Shown here piece after piece: positions 24,826 through 32,031 of a DNA stretch of 47,058 nucleotides. Below the pieces are notes generated by a model. The model was not told the DNA's origin and did not search any database. It worked only from the letters and a program-made list of their open reading frames with translations. Made by a program: the position numbers and the translations under genes. This DNA is from CAZFHL01 sp964519145 (GTDB lineage: Bacteria > Patescibacteriota > Minisyncoccia > Phycocordibacterales > WO2-35-19). The stretch spans positions 1 through 47,058 of the forward strand of contig CAZFHL010000002.1 of NCBI GenBank assembly GCA_964519145.1, in the 5' to 3' direction. The first letter of the stretch is position 1. The number at the start of each line of letters is the position of its first letter.

Positions 24826-26094
24826 CTAGTATTCTCTAGCAGATATTTGAGCTTCCATTTTTTTGATGAGATCTATAACAACAGAAACAACAATCAAAAG
24901 ACTAGTTCCTCCTATAGCTACAGCATTGATACCTGTAAATAATTGAACCAATATAGGTAAAACAGCTACTACTCCCAAAAATATAGCTCCAACCATAGTA
25001 AGTCTTAAAAGTATTTTAGAAATATATTCTGATGTAGAAATTCCAGGTCTTACTCCAGGAATAAATGCTCCACCTCTTTGCAAATTTTTTGACATTGAGT
25101 TTGGATCAAAAGTGATAGCAGTATAAAAATAAGTGAAAACAAAAACAAGTACAAAGTATGCAATGGCATAAAATATTTGATTTGAAAGTAAATTCAAGCC
25201 AAAAGTAGAAACATTTTGAATAAATGTATTATTTATACCTGCCAAAAATTTAAGTATCATTTGTGGAAATAATAATATGGATATAGCAAATATAATTGGT
25301 ATAACACCTGCTTGATTTACTCTAAGAGGTATATATGTTGAAACTCCACCATAAACTTTATTCCCCCTCACTTGTTTTGCATATGTTACAGGTATAGGTC
25401 TTTCTGCCTCAGTTATCATTACTATTCCATAAATGACAGCAATTGAAGCTACCAAAAATGCTATATACACAGGTAACTGTGATGAGTCAAAAGATAGGGC
25501 AAGTTTAGCAACTGAGCTTGGTAGAGAAGACACAATACCAGCAAAGATAACTAAAGACAAACCATTGCCCAAACCAAATTCAGTGATAAGTTCACCTAGC
25601 CACATAAGCAATAAAGAACCTGCTGATATTAGTATTAAGTTTGTTAACATACCAAAAGGGGTTAATATTGAAATAACACCTTGATTTTGAAGAAGTGTCA
25701 TAAAAGCAAAACCCTGTATAAAAGCAAGGGGTACTGTAATCAATCTTGAATATTGTGTAAATCTTCTTCTGCCAGCTTCCCCTTCTTCTTGATAAATCTC
25801 TTTGAGTCTTGGAAACATCACAGTTAACAACTGCATTATAATAGAAGCTGTAATGTATGGGGAAACACCAAGCATAATAATAGAAAAATTTGATAACCCA
25901 CCTCCAGAAAATATATTCAAAAGGCCAAAGAAATCATTACTAGATAAAAATTGTTCAAGTCTTAAAGTGTCTATTCCTGGCACAGGAATAACAGACATAA
26001 ATCTAAACACAACCAAAATAAACAAAGTAAATAGTATCCTTTTTCTTATGGATCTATCTCCTAAAATAATTTTCATTTTGTGAATAAAATTCAT
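24826..26094 (-). CDS. secY: Protein translocase subunit SecY
   Basis: Channel of the Sec export system. The 422 residues hold ten membrane helices. The N-terminus (IRKRILFTLFILVVFR, then IPVPGID), the plug region IFSGGGLSNFSIIMLGVSPYI, the cytoplasmic loop after TM4 with EGEAGRRRFTQY, and ERPIPVTYAKQVRG in the C5 loop are family signatures. It follows rplO by 43 bp at the end of the spc-type cluster. The start has no ribosome binding site. Confidence 0.97.
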   Translation of the reverse strand: MNFIHKMKIILGDRSIRKRILFTLFILVVFRFMSVIPVPGIDTLRLEQFLSSNDFFGLLNIFSGGGLSNFSIIMLGVSPYITASIIMQLLTVMFPRLKEIYQEEGEAGRRRFTQYSRLITVPLAFIQGFAFMTLLQNQGVISILTPFGMLTNLILISAGSLLLMWLGELITEFGLGNGLSLVIFAGIVSSLPSSVAKLALSFDSSQLPVYIAFLVASIAVIYGIVMITEAERPIPVTYAKQVRGNKVYGGVSTYIPLRVNQAGVIPIIFAISILLFPQMILKFLAGINNTFIQNVSTFGLNLLSNQIFYAIAYFVLVFVFTYFYTAITFDPNSMSKNLQRGGAFIPGVRPGISTSEYISKILLRLTMVGAIFLGVVAVLPILVQLFTGINAVAIGGTSLLIVVSVVIDLIKKMEAQISAREY

Positions 26095-26137
26095 AAATTT
26101 AATTTTAAATATAAAAATAAAATAAGTATTTAAAATA

Positions 26138-26578
26138 CTATTTTATCTCACCACCATTTTTTAAAACAACATCCTTTGCTTGTTTTGAAATTTCTAAACC
26201 TTCTATTATCAATTTTTTAGAAATATTTGTACTACCAAGTATTTTAATATTTCTAAATTTACCGTTGTATTTTGGAGCCAAACCTTTATCAAACAGTGTT
26301 TGCTTATTTACCAAATCACCATTTGAAAACGTTTTTTCTAGGTCAGCAATTTTTACAACAACTGCATCTTCAAATCTTGATTTTAAGAAATTTTTTCCTC
26401 TTCCTCTCAATTTTGGTAATTTCTTAATAAAATCTCTTAATTCTGGTCTTTTCTTTCTTCCAGATCTAGCATTTTGACCTTTTGTACCCTTTCCAGAAGT
26501 TTTGCCTCTAGTGCCACCTCTTCCAACTTGTTTGGCTTTTCTATTTGCTTTATTCCTTTTTAAATTATTGAATTGCAT
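26138..26578 (-). CDS. rplO: Ribosomal protein L15
   Basis: 50S assembly protein. 146 residues, standard length. The Gly/Lys-rich N-terminus (RGGTRGKTSGKGTKGQNARSG, seen here from residue 19 on), KLPKLRGRGKNF and the C-terminal GLEISKQAKDVVLKNGG region match the family. It lies 5 bp after rpsE. The gene for L30, which usually stands between rpsE and rplO, is absent. Confidence 0.95.
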   Translation of the reverse strand: MQFNNLKRNKANRKAKQVGRGGTRGKTSGKGTKGQNARSGRKKRPELRDFIKKLPKLRGRGKNFLKSRFEDAVVVKIADLEKTFSNGDLVNKQTLFDKGLAPKYNGKFRNIKILGSTNISKKLIIEGLEISKQAKDVVLKNGGEIK

Positions 26579-26583
26579 AAATA

Positions 26584-27207
26584 TTATTTTACCTTAACGC
26601 TATTATTTTTTAACATCATTAAAGCCTTTAGAGTAGCTTTTGCTATGTTTAATTTATTTTTAGATCTTGAGAGTATTTTTGAGGATACTTCTTTTACACC
26701 AGCAAGTTCTAGTATCACACGAGTAGAGCTTCCTGCTATAACCCCTTTTCCTGGAGCTGGCATAATGGAAACGATTGCACTAGAGTATTTTGCCTTAACA
26801 GGATGAGATATAGAATTTTTATCATTTAAATTTAATTTAATCATATTTTTCTTAGCATCCCTCATTGCTTTATCCATAGCAATAGGTGTATCTCCAGATT
26901 TTCCTGTACCTACTCCAACCTTTCCTTTTCTATCACCTATTACCATAGCAATACTAAAACTAAATCTTCTTCCTCCTGAAACCACCCTCGTAACTCTTCT
27001 AACATTTATTATTTTACTATCAAACTCTTGTTTAGGAGCGTCTTGTCTTTTAGATGGTTTTCTTTCATTTTTTCTATGACCTCTGTTTCCTCTAGAAGCT
27101 GAATCTGGATTTTCTGTTTCAGAGACAGTACCAGATACCACCAAAGATTCTGGGTTTATGATTACCTCATCTGATGATATTATTTCTTTTTCTTCATTGT
27201 TAGACAT
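26584..27207 (-). CDS. rpsE: Ribosomal protein S5
   Basis: 30S protein for decoding accuracy. The conserved part begins near residue 60 (FDSKIINVRRVTRVVSGGRRF) and includes GDRKGKVGVGTGKSGDTP and the S5 C-domain with PAPGKGVIAGSSTRVILELAG. About 55 acidic and basic, low-complexity residues precede it, so 207 residues exceed the usual 160 to 170. The annotated ATG is 12 bp after rplR and is the only plausible one that keeps the spacing of the cluster. A later start cannot be excluded. Confidence 0.95.
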   Translation of the reverse strand: MSNNEEKEIISSDEVIINPESLVVSGTVSETENPDSASRGNRGHRKNERKPSKRQDAPKQEFDSKIINVRRVTRVVSGGRRFSFSIAMVIGDRKGKVGVGTGKSGDTPIAMDKAMRDAKKNMIKLNLNDKNSISHPVKAKYSSAIVSIMPAPGKGVIAGSSTRVILELAGVKEVSSKILSRSKNKLNIAKATLKALMMLKNNSVKVK

Positions 27208-27219
27208 AATTTATTTAAA

Positions 27220-27567
27220 TTAAAATTTAAGACCAGCCTCCCTTGCTCCATCAGCTAAAGCTGATATAGAACCTGTATATAAATAACCACCTCTATCAAA
27301 AACAACATTTTCGATTTTTTTAGATATTGCTATTTTTGCTATATTTTGACCCACAATTTTGGCTCTTTCTACACCATTTTTAGCTTTTACTCCTTTGCTT
27401 GTGGCAGAAGCTATTGTATTACCTTTTGTGTCATCTATCAACTGAGCCCATATATATTTATTTGACCTAAAAACAGATAGTCTTGGTTTTTCTGCAATTC
27501 CAAAAATCTTAGATCTTATGCGTCCTCTTCTTCTATCTCTTTTTATTTTTTTTACTTTTGTATCCAT
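27220..27567 (-). CDS. rplR: Ribosomal protein L18
   Basis: 50S protein that binds 5S rRNA. 115 residues, normal length. A basic N-terminus (KKIKRDRRRGRIRSKI), then RLSVFRSNKYIWAQLIDD, and the C-terminal VVFDRGGYLYTGSISALADGAREAGL stretch are diagnostic. Position between rplF (18 bp) and rpsE (12 bp) is canonical. Confidence 0.96.
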   Translation of the reverse strand: MDTKVKKIKRDRRRGRIRSKIFGIAEKPRLSVFRSNKYIWAQLIDDTKGNTIASATSKGVKAKNGVERAKIVGQNIAKIAISKKIENVVFDRGGYLYTGSISALADGAREAGLKF

Positions 27568-27585
27568 AATTTTATTTATTGAAAA

Positions 27586-28119
27586 CTATACAGATTTTTT
27601 ACCTTGTTTTCTTCTGATTATTTCTCCTTCGTATCTAAAACCTTTTCCTTTGTATGGTTCTGGTTTTTTCATTGCTCTTATTTTAGCGCTCCAACTACCC
27701 ACCAACTCTTTATCCATACCAGAAATACTTATTATATTTTTGTCTGCCTTTACTGTTAAACCTTCTGGTACCAAGACTTCAACTGGATGAGAAAATCCGA
27801 GAGCTAAAACAAGTTTATTTCCATTTACACTTGATTTAAAACCAACACCTTCCAATATAAGTTTCTTTTCAAATCCTTCGTTTACACCATTTACCATATT
27901 TTTTATATGTGAAGCGTATGTTCCCCAAAGAGATACTGTTTCTCTATTTTCTTTTGCTCTGGAAAGACTGATATTTTTTCCATCTATTTTTATGGCAATA
28001 TCAGATTTAAAATATCTTTCTAGAGAACCTTTTGGGCCTTTCACAGTCAAAACTCCAGCATTTAAAACAGCTTCCGTTTTATCATTCATCAATATTCCTT
28101 TTTTTGCTATTCTACTCAT
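27586..28119 (-). CDS. rplF: Ribosomal protein L6
   Basis: 50S protein near the factor-binding site. 177 residues, two repeats of the L6 fold. The start SRIAKKGI, the LWGTYASHIKNMVNGV region and the signature EPYKGKGFRYEGE near the C-terminus are typical. It is 10 bp after rpsH and 18 bp before rplR. Confidence 0.96.
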   Translation of the reverse strand: MSRIAKKGILMNDKTEAVLNAGVLTVKGPKGSLERYFKSDIAIKIDGKNISLSRAKENRETVSLWGTYASHIKNMVNGVNEGFEKKLILEGVGFKSSVNGNKLVLALGFSHPVEVLVPEGLTVKADKNIISISGMDKELVGSWSAKIRAMKKPEPYKGKGFRYEGEIIRRKQGKKSV

Positions 28120-28129
28120 TTTTATTTAT

Positions 28130-28519
28130 TTACCATATATTAAAAAGAAATTCTCCTCCAAGATTCTCTTTTTTTGCATCAATATCTGCCATTATACCTT
28201 TTGGTGTTGAAAATACTGACATACCAAAACCTCTTCTAAATCTCTTTATTTCTTTTGCTTTTTGATACAATCTTCTTGATGGTTTTGATATCCTATCTAC
28301 TCCTGAAACAACAGGGGTAGTATCTTCTGTATACAAAAGCACAACTTCTAGTGTATTCTTTTCTGTATTTTTCTTAACCTCTCCTAAATAGCCTTTACTT
28401 GATAGTAATTTTGCTATAGCAAATTTCATATTTGAAAATGGCAAGCTTAAAGACGCTTTGCCTACTGCGCCAGCGTTCTTAATTCTTATTAAAAAATCTC
28501 CAATTGGATCTGTATACAT
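28130..28519 (-). CDS. rpsH: Ribosomal protein S8
   Basis: 30S assembly protein that binds helix 21 of 16S rRNA. 129 residues. DPIGDFLIRIKNA at the N-terminus and the C-terminal RFRRGFGMSVFSTPKGIM (family: GxGxxILSTxxGxM) are signatures. In E. coli S8 represses the spc operon at the L5 start. Here L5 is not in the cluster, so such a site would have to lie elsewhere. Confidence 0.96.
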   Translation of the reverse strand: MYTDPIGDFLIRIKNAGAVGKASLSLPFSNMKFAIAKLLSSKGYLGEVKKNTEKNTLEVVLLYTEDTTPVVSGVDRISKPSRRLYQKAKEIKRFRRGFGMSVFSTPKGIMADIDAKKENLGGEFLFNIW

Positions 28520-28557
28520 AGTTTATTTCTTGGTAGTATCCTTATATTAAAATGGAC

Positions 28558-28743
28558 TTACCAAGAAGATTTTTTTACTCCAGGAATTCTCCCTTCATTT
28601 GCAAGCTCTCTAAAACATATTCTGCAAAGACCGAAATCCCCCATAAAAGCCCTTCCTCTACCACATTTAAAACATCTCCTTACTATACGAGTGCTAAATT
28701 TTGGTTTCTTTTTTGATCTTGCTATTACAGAAGTTTTTGCCAT
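28558..28743 (-). CDS. rpsN: Ribosomal protein S14, zinc type
   Basis: 30S protein in the head of the subunit. 61 residues, the short zinc-binding form. Zinc ligands are Cys-24, Cys-27, Cys-40 and Cys-43 (CFKC ... CRIC). It is the first gene of this cluster, with its own promoter (28777-28805) and leader hairpin. Normally rplN-rplX-rplE precede it, and none of them is here. Confidence 0.97.
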   Translation of the reverse strand: MAKTSVIARSKKKPKFSTRIVRRCFKCGRGRAFMGDFGLCRICFRELANEGRIPGVKKSSW

Positions 28744-28751
28744 ATCTATTA

Positions 28752-28773
28752 AATGCTCCTTTATGGGAGCATT
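28752..28773 (-). promoter_or_regulatory. Leader hairpin of the rpsN operon
   Basis: On the minus strand AATGCTCC pairs with GGAGCATT across a 6-nt loop at the very start of the predicted transcript. The 3' strand contains AAAGGAG, 12 nt before the ATG, so a weak ribosome binding site would be sequestered. This is a candidate site for ribosomal-protein feedback. Confidence 0.45.
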
Positions 28774-28776
28774 AAT

Positions 28777-28805
28777 ACATTAACAAATCGGGATAAGATA
28801 GTCAA
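28777..28805 (-). promoter_or_regulatory. Promoter of the rpsN-secY operon
   Basis: TTGACT (28800-28805) and TAATGT (28777-28782) on the minus strand at exactly 17-nt spacing. It makes the cluster independent of any S10-type operon. Confidence 0.65.
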
Positions 28806-28899
28806 ATGTTATTTTAAATTATAGTAAAAGATCTATAAATAAACTTAGTTAAATTTTGAGAAAAACATTTTATATGCAAGAATAATAGTACATAAATTA

Positions 28900-28991
28900 G
28901 GAAGGGTGTCAGAGTGGTCTAATGTGCTTCTTTGCTAAAGAAGTGTGCCCGTTAAAAGGCACCGAGGGTTCGAATCCCTCCCCTTCCGCCA
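28900..28991 (+). tRNA. tRNA-Ser (anticodon GCT)
   Basis: The acceptor is GGAAGGG/CCCTTCC, with discriminator G and encoded CCA. The anticodon stem CTTCT/AGAAG encloses TTGCTAA, giving GCT. A long class II variable arm and the T arm GAGGG TTCGAAT CCCTC complete it. Its last 23 nt are repeated at 29676-29698. Confidence 0.96.
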
Positions 28992-29027
28992 GAAAACTTA
29001 GTATCGGCATGACCCGAGTACATAAAT

Positions 29028-29465
29028 ATGACAACAGAAATTATTTTAACAATCATAGGAACTCTTGGTTTAGGTACCATTATTGGTGCTTATTTCCAGT
29101 CGAACTTTCAACACTCCAAGGAGTTGAAAATGGATAATCATGAGTTTAAAAGAGCTCGATATGGCTCAATACTCATTCAAATGCTTACCTTATTAGACCC
29201 AAAGCACCTTGATAAGGTCTCAAAGATTCGTCCAGACCTCCGAAATATTGAAGATTTAAGAGAAGAGCTTAAGACAGAACTTTTGAATGCAGTTTTATAT
29301 GCAAACGATGATGTTATAAAATCACTTTCCGTGTTTAATAAAAATCCTAACTACGAAAATTACTTGAATACTGTTTCAAGTATGAGAAAAGATTTGTGGG
29401 GTAAAAATACCAAAATATCCTCAAAAGACCTAGATTTTGTTACCGACCCACATACCTCAAATTAA
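29028..29465 (+). CDS. Membrane-anchored helical protein carried by the tRNA-Ser element
   Basis: A 145-residue protein with one N-terminal membrane helix (4-23, EIILTIIGTLGLGTIIGAYF), then an all-helical cytoplasmic domain with RYGSILIQMLTLLDPKHL, IRPDLRNIEDLREEL, ANDDVIKSLSVF and SMRKDLWG. I have a memory of similar unnamed small proteins in CPR genomes, but no function. It is the only gene between the two tRNA-Ser 3'-end copies, so it is the element's cargo or its maintenance factor. No ribosome binding site is seen. Confidence 0.7.
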   Translation: MTTEIILTIIGTLGLGTIIGAYFQSNFQHSKELKMDNHEFKRARYGSILIQMLTLLDPKHLDKVSKIRPDLRNIEDLREELKTELLNAVLYANDDVIKSLSVFNKNPNYENYLNTVSSMRKDLWGKNTKISSKDLDFVTDPHTSN

Positions 29466-29568
29466 TTTTTGAAATGCTATCAAAACAGCCTTATAGTGTC
29501 TCACTACTCTGGTACTGAACCCACATGGCCCGCCAAATAATGAGCCTTGCGAATATATTTTGCGAGAA

Positions 29569-29592
29569 AGGAAAAAGTGCTTTGAATAGCAC
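29569..29592 (+). terminator. Small hairpin inside the tRNA-Ser element
   Basis: AAAGTGCT ttgaat AGCACTTTT, an 8-bp stem ending in T, lies 110 nt after the stop codon of the element's gene and could end its transcript. Confidence 0.4.
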
Positions 29593-29598
29593 TTTTGT

Positions 29599-29687
29599 GA
29601 GGGATTCGAAGCCCGATTGAGATATTTTTTGAGTTTACGAAAAAAATATCCAATTGGGGTACTGAAACTGTAAGTTTCGAATCCCTC
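29599..29687 (+). repeat. Hairpin built from inverted copies of the tRNA-Ser T-arm
   Basis: GAGGGATTCGAA (29599-29610) is the inverse of TTCGAATCCCTC in the right tRNA copy. Between them an AT-rich stem (GATATTTTTT / AAAAAAATATC with flanking ATTG/CAAT) closes a 9-nt loop. The right end of the element can therefore extrude as a large hairpin whose base is the tRNA sequence. Confidence 0.65.
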
Positions 29688-29810
29688 CCCTTCCGCCAAA
29701 ATCTCTCGAGAGACTTAAAGAGATTTATGAAAATTAAAAAATATCAAATATGTGTACACATTGCTGAATTCAATTGATAAAATGTTGCTCTTGTATTAAA
29801 CTAAAAAAAG

Positions 29811-29836
29811 ATTTGAGTTGAGTGAATGACTCAAAT
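29811..29836 (+). promoter_or_regulatory. Leader hairpin of the first paralogue
   Basis: Perfect 8-bp stem ATTTGAGT / ACTCAAAT with a 10-nt loop, 24 nt before the ATG at 29861 and just before its GAGGAG ribosome binding site. Confidence 0.45.
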
Positions 29837-29860
29837 GAATATACCAGAAAGAGGAGATTT

Positions 29861-30706
29861 ATGAATCTTGAAATGATTTTAAAGGTTGGTGACAAGGTCG
29901 TATTTCAAGCCGATCAAGAAACAGGATGTCAAAAAAAAACACGATTTAATGTGCCATATGGTACCGAAGGTATAGTATGTGCCTTAACTGATTCTATTTT
30001 CTATATATCACGTATACAAGTCAACAAAAATTACAAACCAGGAACATACCATAAAAAAGATGATATTATGGTCTTACTTCCTGATGGACATGTAGTCACA
30101 GGAAACAATCGTATCAGTATGCTTGATAAAGATGAAGAAAGACGCCGTATTGATGCAATAAAAGAACAAGGAATTCCACAAGGAAATATAACTCGTCTTG
30201 CTGATTTACCAAAAACAAAATTTTGGGAAGACGACAAAGTACACATTTATTTGGGAAAAGATAAACGCAAGGGGACGATTTCTTCTATTGACTATGATTC
30301 AATATACAGAGATGGTATCGATAAAAGATCAGACATTTTATACAGAGTTATATTAACAAATAATACGATCTGTAATATAGAAGAATCATTAATAGAACTT
30401 GTAGAGAGAGGAAATGTTTGGCGATATTACAACAATGAAACACTATCATTTGTTGATATTCAAGACGAAGCCAATTTCTACTACTTTATAGGTGAAGCAG
30501 AAGAGGTCCTGAATAATGAAGGTAATTTGTTTTGGTCAAGAAAAGAAGTCCTTGAAGGGATTAGAAATGGAAAAGTGCACAGTCTTTTGCTAAAAAGATA
30601 CTTAGGCACTCCGGATATACAATTCAGAGCAATAAGATTTAAAAATGAAGAATTAGGCAAGAGAGTTGCAACAGAAACCTTAAAAGGCTTTGAGGTTAGC
30701 GAATAA
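29861..30706 (+). CDS. Orphan protein, first of a paralogous pair (281 residues)
   Basis: I do not recognise the family, but it is clearly homologous to 32032-32874. Shared blocks in the same order are an N-terminal VGDKVVF/GDEVLIN barrel-like unit with a GTEGIV/GTRGIV turn, LPxTxFWEDDxV, a second beta unit, GxxWRYYxNETLxF, and a final ILKxW-type region with FWSRKEVLEGIRNG / YVWRQNEIMPAIKNG. Two SH3- or KOW-like barrels followed by a helical part are likely. The start at 29861 is set by GAGGAG 6 nt upstream. The frame is open 13 codons further. No membrane segment. Confidence 0.75.
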   Translation: MNLEMILKVGDKVVFQADQETGCQKKTRFNVPYGTEGIVCALTDSIFYISRIQVNKNYKPGTYHKKDDIMVLLPDGHVVTGNNRISMLDKDEERRRIDAIKEQGIPQGNITRLADLPKTKFWEDDKVHIYLGKDKRKGTISSIDYDSIYRDGIDKRSDILYRVILTNNTICNIEESLIELVERGNVWRYYNNETLSFVDIQDEANFYYFIGEAEEVLNNEGNLFWSRKEVLEGIRNGKVHSLLLKRYLGTPDIQFRAIRFKNEELGKRVATETLKGFEVSE

Positions 30707-30727
30707 AATAACTTTTTAGCCATATTC

Positions 30728-30762
30728 ATACGATACTTATAAATATTTTATAGGTATCGTAT
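30728..30762 (+). terminator. Terminator after the first paralogue
   Basis: Stem ATACGATACTTATAAA / TTTATAGGTATCGTAT (one G-U pair) followed by ATTTTTAA. Confidence 0.75.
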
Positions 30763-30794
30763 ATTTTTAATTAAAAATTCTACACCTTAGACCT

Positions 30795-30823
30795 TTGACA
30801 ACATATCTATATAATTATATAAA
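30795..30823 (+). promoter_or_regulatory. Promoter of the 30863-31804 gene pair
   Basis: TTGACA (30795-30800) and TATAAA (30818-30823) at 17-nt spacing, followed by AAAGGAG, 8 nt before the ATG at 30863. Confidence 0.75.
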
Positions 30824-30862
30824 TATATTTAGATAAGGAGATCTTTTAAAAAAGGAGAATCT

Positions 30863-31258
30863 ATGGCTGCACAAAAGGAATACCAACATATATTATTAGA
30901 AATCATTAACACCTCTTCTGCTGAAGAAATGGCTATTTTAGCCAGAATGATCAAAAAAACAGAAATCCCATTTGGACATGATCAAATCATTTTGACTTGG
31001 AAGAGCCGTTGCAGATTAGTAAAGTTGGGAAATCAAGATTTTGGAGTTCCTCAATATGTTGCTTCGCAAAAAACAAATTTTTTAGAAAGCAGGCAAGGTT
31101 TAAATATAGGAATTTTTTCTAGAGAAATAGAGTTATTGTTAAATTTACTTAGATTAGTACCTGAGGAATCTAAAGAAGGTATGGATTTTTGGGGACGTAC
31201 ACTAGCAAAACAACTTTTAAAAATACAAGGAATGATTGAGGATTCATTTGTTAAATAA
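30863..31258 (+). CDS. Orphan helical protein, 131 residues
   Basis: Not recognised. It is soluble, mostly helical, with an N-terminal helix pair (EYQHILLEIINTSSAEEMAILARM) and a C-terminal helix pair around FWGRTLAKQLLKIQGM. AAAGGAG stands 8 nt before the ATG. It is the first of two genes sharing the promoter at 30795 and the terminator at 31824. Its partner is a membrane-anchored protein, so the pair may act together. This is inference from spacing (42 bp) only. Confidence 0.7.
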   Translation: MAAQKEYQHILLEIINTSSAEEMAILARMIKKTEIPFGHDQIILTWKSRCRLVKLGNQDFGVPQYVASQKTNFLESRQGLNIGIFSREIELLLNLLRLVPEESKEGMDFWGRTLAKQLLKIQGMIEDSFVK

Positions 31259-31300
31259 TAAACAATATTTACTCGATACCAAAAACAGAAAGGATACACA

Positions 31301-31804
31301 ATGGATAAACCTGGCAAAATTGTTTTTTGGACTATTATAGTATTATTTTCTTTATTTGCTTTATTTTTATACAAAAACCAACCAATACCATCTGAAATAA
31401 CAGGTGATGAAAAAGGTGTATATCACAACAGATACCAAAACTGGTATGACCTTGGTGGAGATAGTGACCAATTTCAAAAATGTATTAACTTTTTAGAAAG
31501 AATTACGCCTTATAAAAATAATAATATGAATATGCGCAAAGTGCCGACAGAAGTAGCGGCTAGAACATGCGGTACTGATGGTGTTTATTATCCTAAATTT
31601 CCAGATTTTGCTCCACTCAATTTATGGAGATCAACAAATAATGAAAAAGGAATTTATGTTGAAGGAAATAGTTATGTACAAGTATTTGGAAGATATCGAT
31701 TCTCAAATCAAGAAAACATACTCGCACACATAGTTATTGATAAAAAATCTTGTGGAACATGGTATGTTGTAGACAAAAATCAGCCAGACGGAAAAATATA
31801 CTAA
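31301..31804 (+). CDS. Membrane-anchored extracytoplasmic protein, 167 residues
   Basis: Not recognised. One N-terminal membrane helix (7-24, IVFWTIIVLFSLFALFLY) and then an exported domain with Tyr/Trp/Asn-rich composition and three cysteines (CINF, RTCG, SCGTWY), possibly disulfide-linked. AAAGGA lies 9 nt before the ATG. It follows 30863-31258 by 42 bp and is closed by a strong terminator. It may be a surface protein. Confidence 0.7.
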   Translation: MDKPGKIVFWTIIVLFSLFALFLYKNQPIPSEITGDEKGVYHNRYQNWYDLGGDSDQFQKCINFLERITPYKNNNMNMRKVPTEVAARTCGTDGVYYPKFPDFAPLNLWRSTNNEKGIYVEGNSYVQVFGRYRFSNQENILAHIVIDKKSCGTWYVVDKNQPDGKIY

Positions 31805-31823
31805 GAATAAGATCTAAAAAAAT

Positions 31824-31856
31824 AAAACCTTAAAATGAAATTCATTTTAAGGTTTT
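31824..31856 (+). terminator. Intrinsic terminator
   Basis: Perfect 16-bp stem AAAACCTTAAAATGAA / TTCATTTTAAGGTTTT ending in a T run, 20 nt after the stop codon at 31804. Confidence 0.85.
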
Positions 31857-31968
31857 TAAATTAAATCTTTTAATATTTATAAATACAAGATTATTTATTA
31901 AAACATATTAAGCAAGATCTCATATTTAAGACAAAAATATCTATAAAGAAAGAGCGATTAAAATAAAA

Positions 31969-31997
31969 TTGCTTAAATTTGTAAATTATTGTATAAA
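31969..31997 (+). promoter_or_regulatory. Promoter of the second paralogue
   Basis: TTGCTT (31969-31974) and TATAAA (31992-31997) at 17-nt spacing, followed by AAAGGAG just before the ATG at 32032. Confidence 0.65.
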
Positions 31998-32031
31998 TAA
32001 AACAGAATAGATAGTTTTGTAAAGGAGCTTT

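Larger units (their letters stand above)
28969..29698 (+). mobile_element. Mini integrative element in tRNA-Ser, flanked by att-like repeats
   Basis: The last 23 nt of tRNA-Ser (28969-28991, from TTCGAA to CCA) recur exactly at 29676-29698. Such a tRNA 3'-end duplication is what tRNA-targeting integrases leave. The 684 bp between hold one gene (29028-29465), a small hairpin and a long hairpin near the right end. No integrase is encoded, so it would have to be mobilised in trans or be a remnant. Confidence 0.65.
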
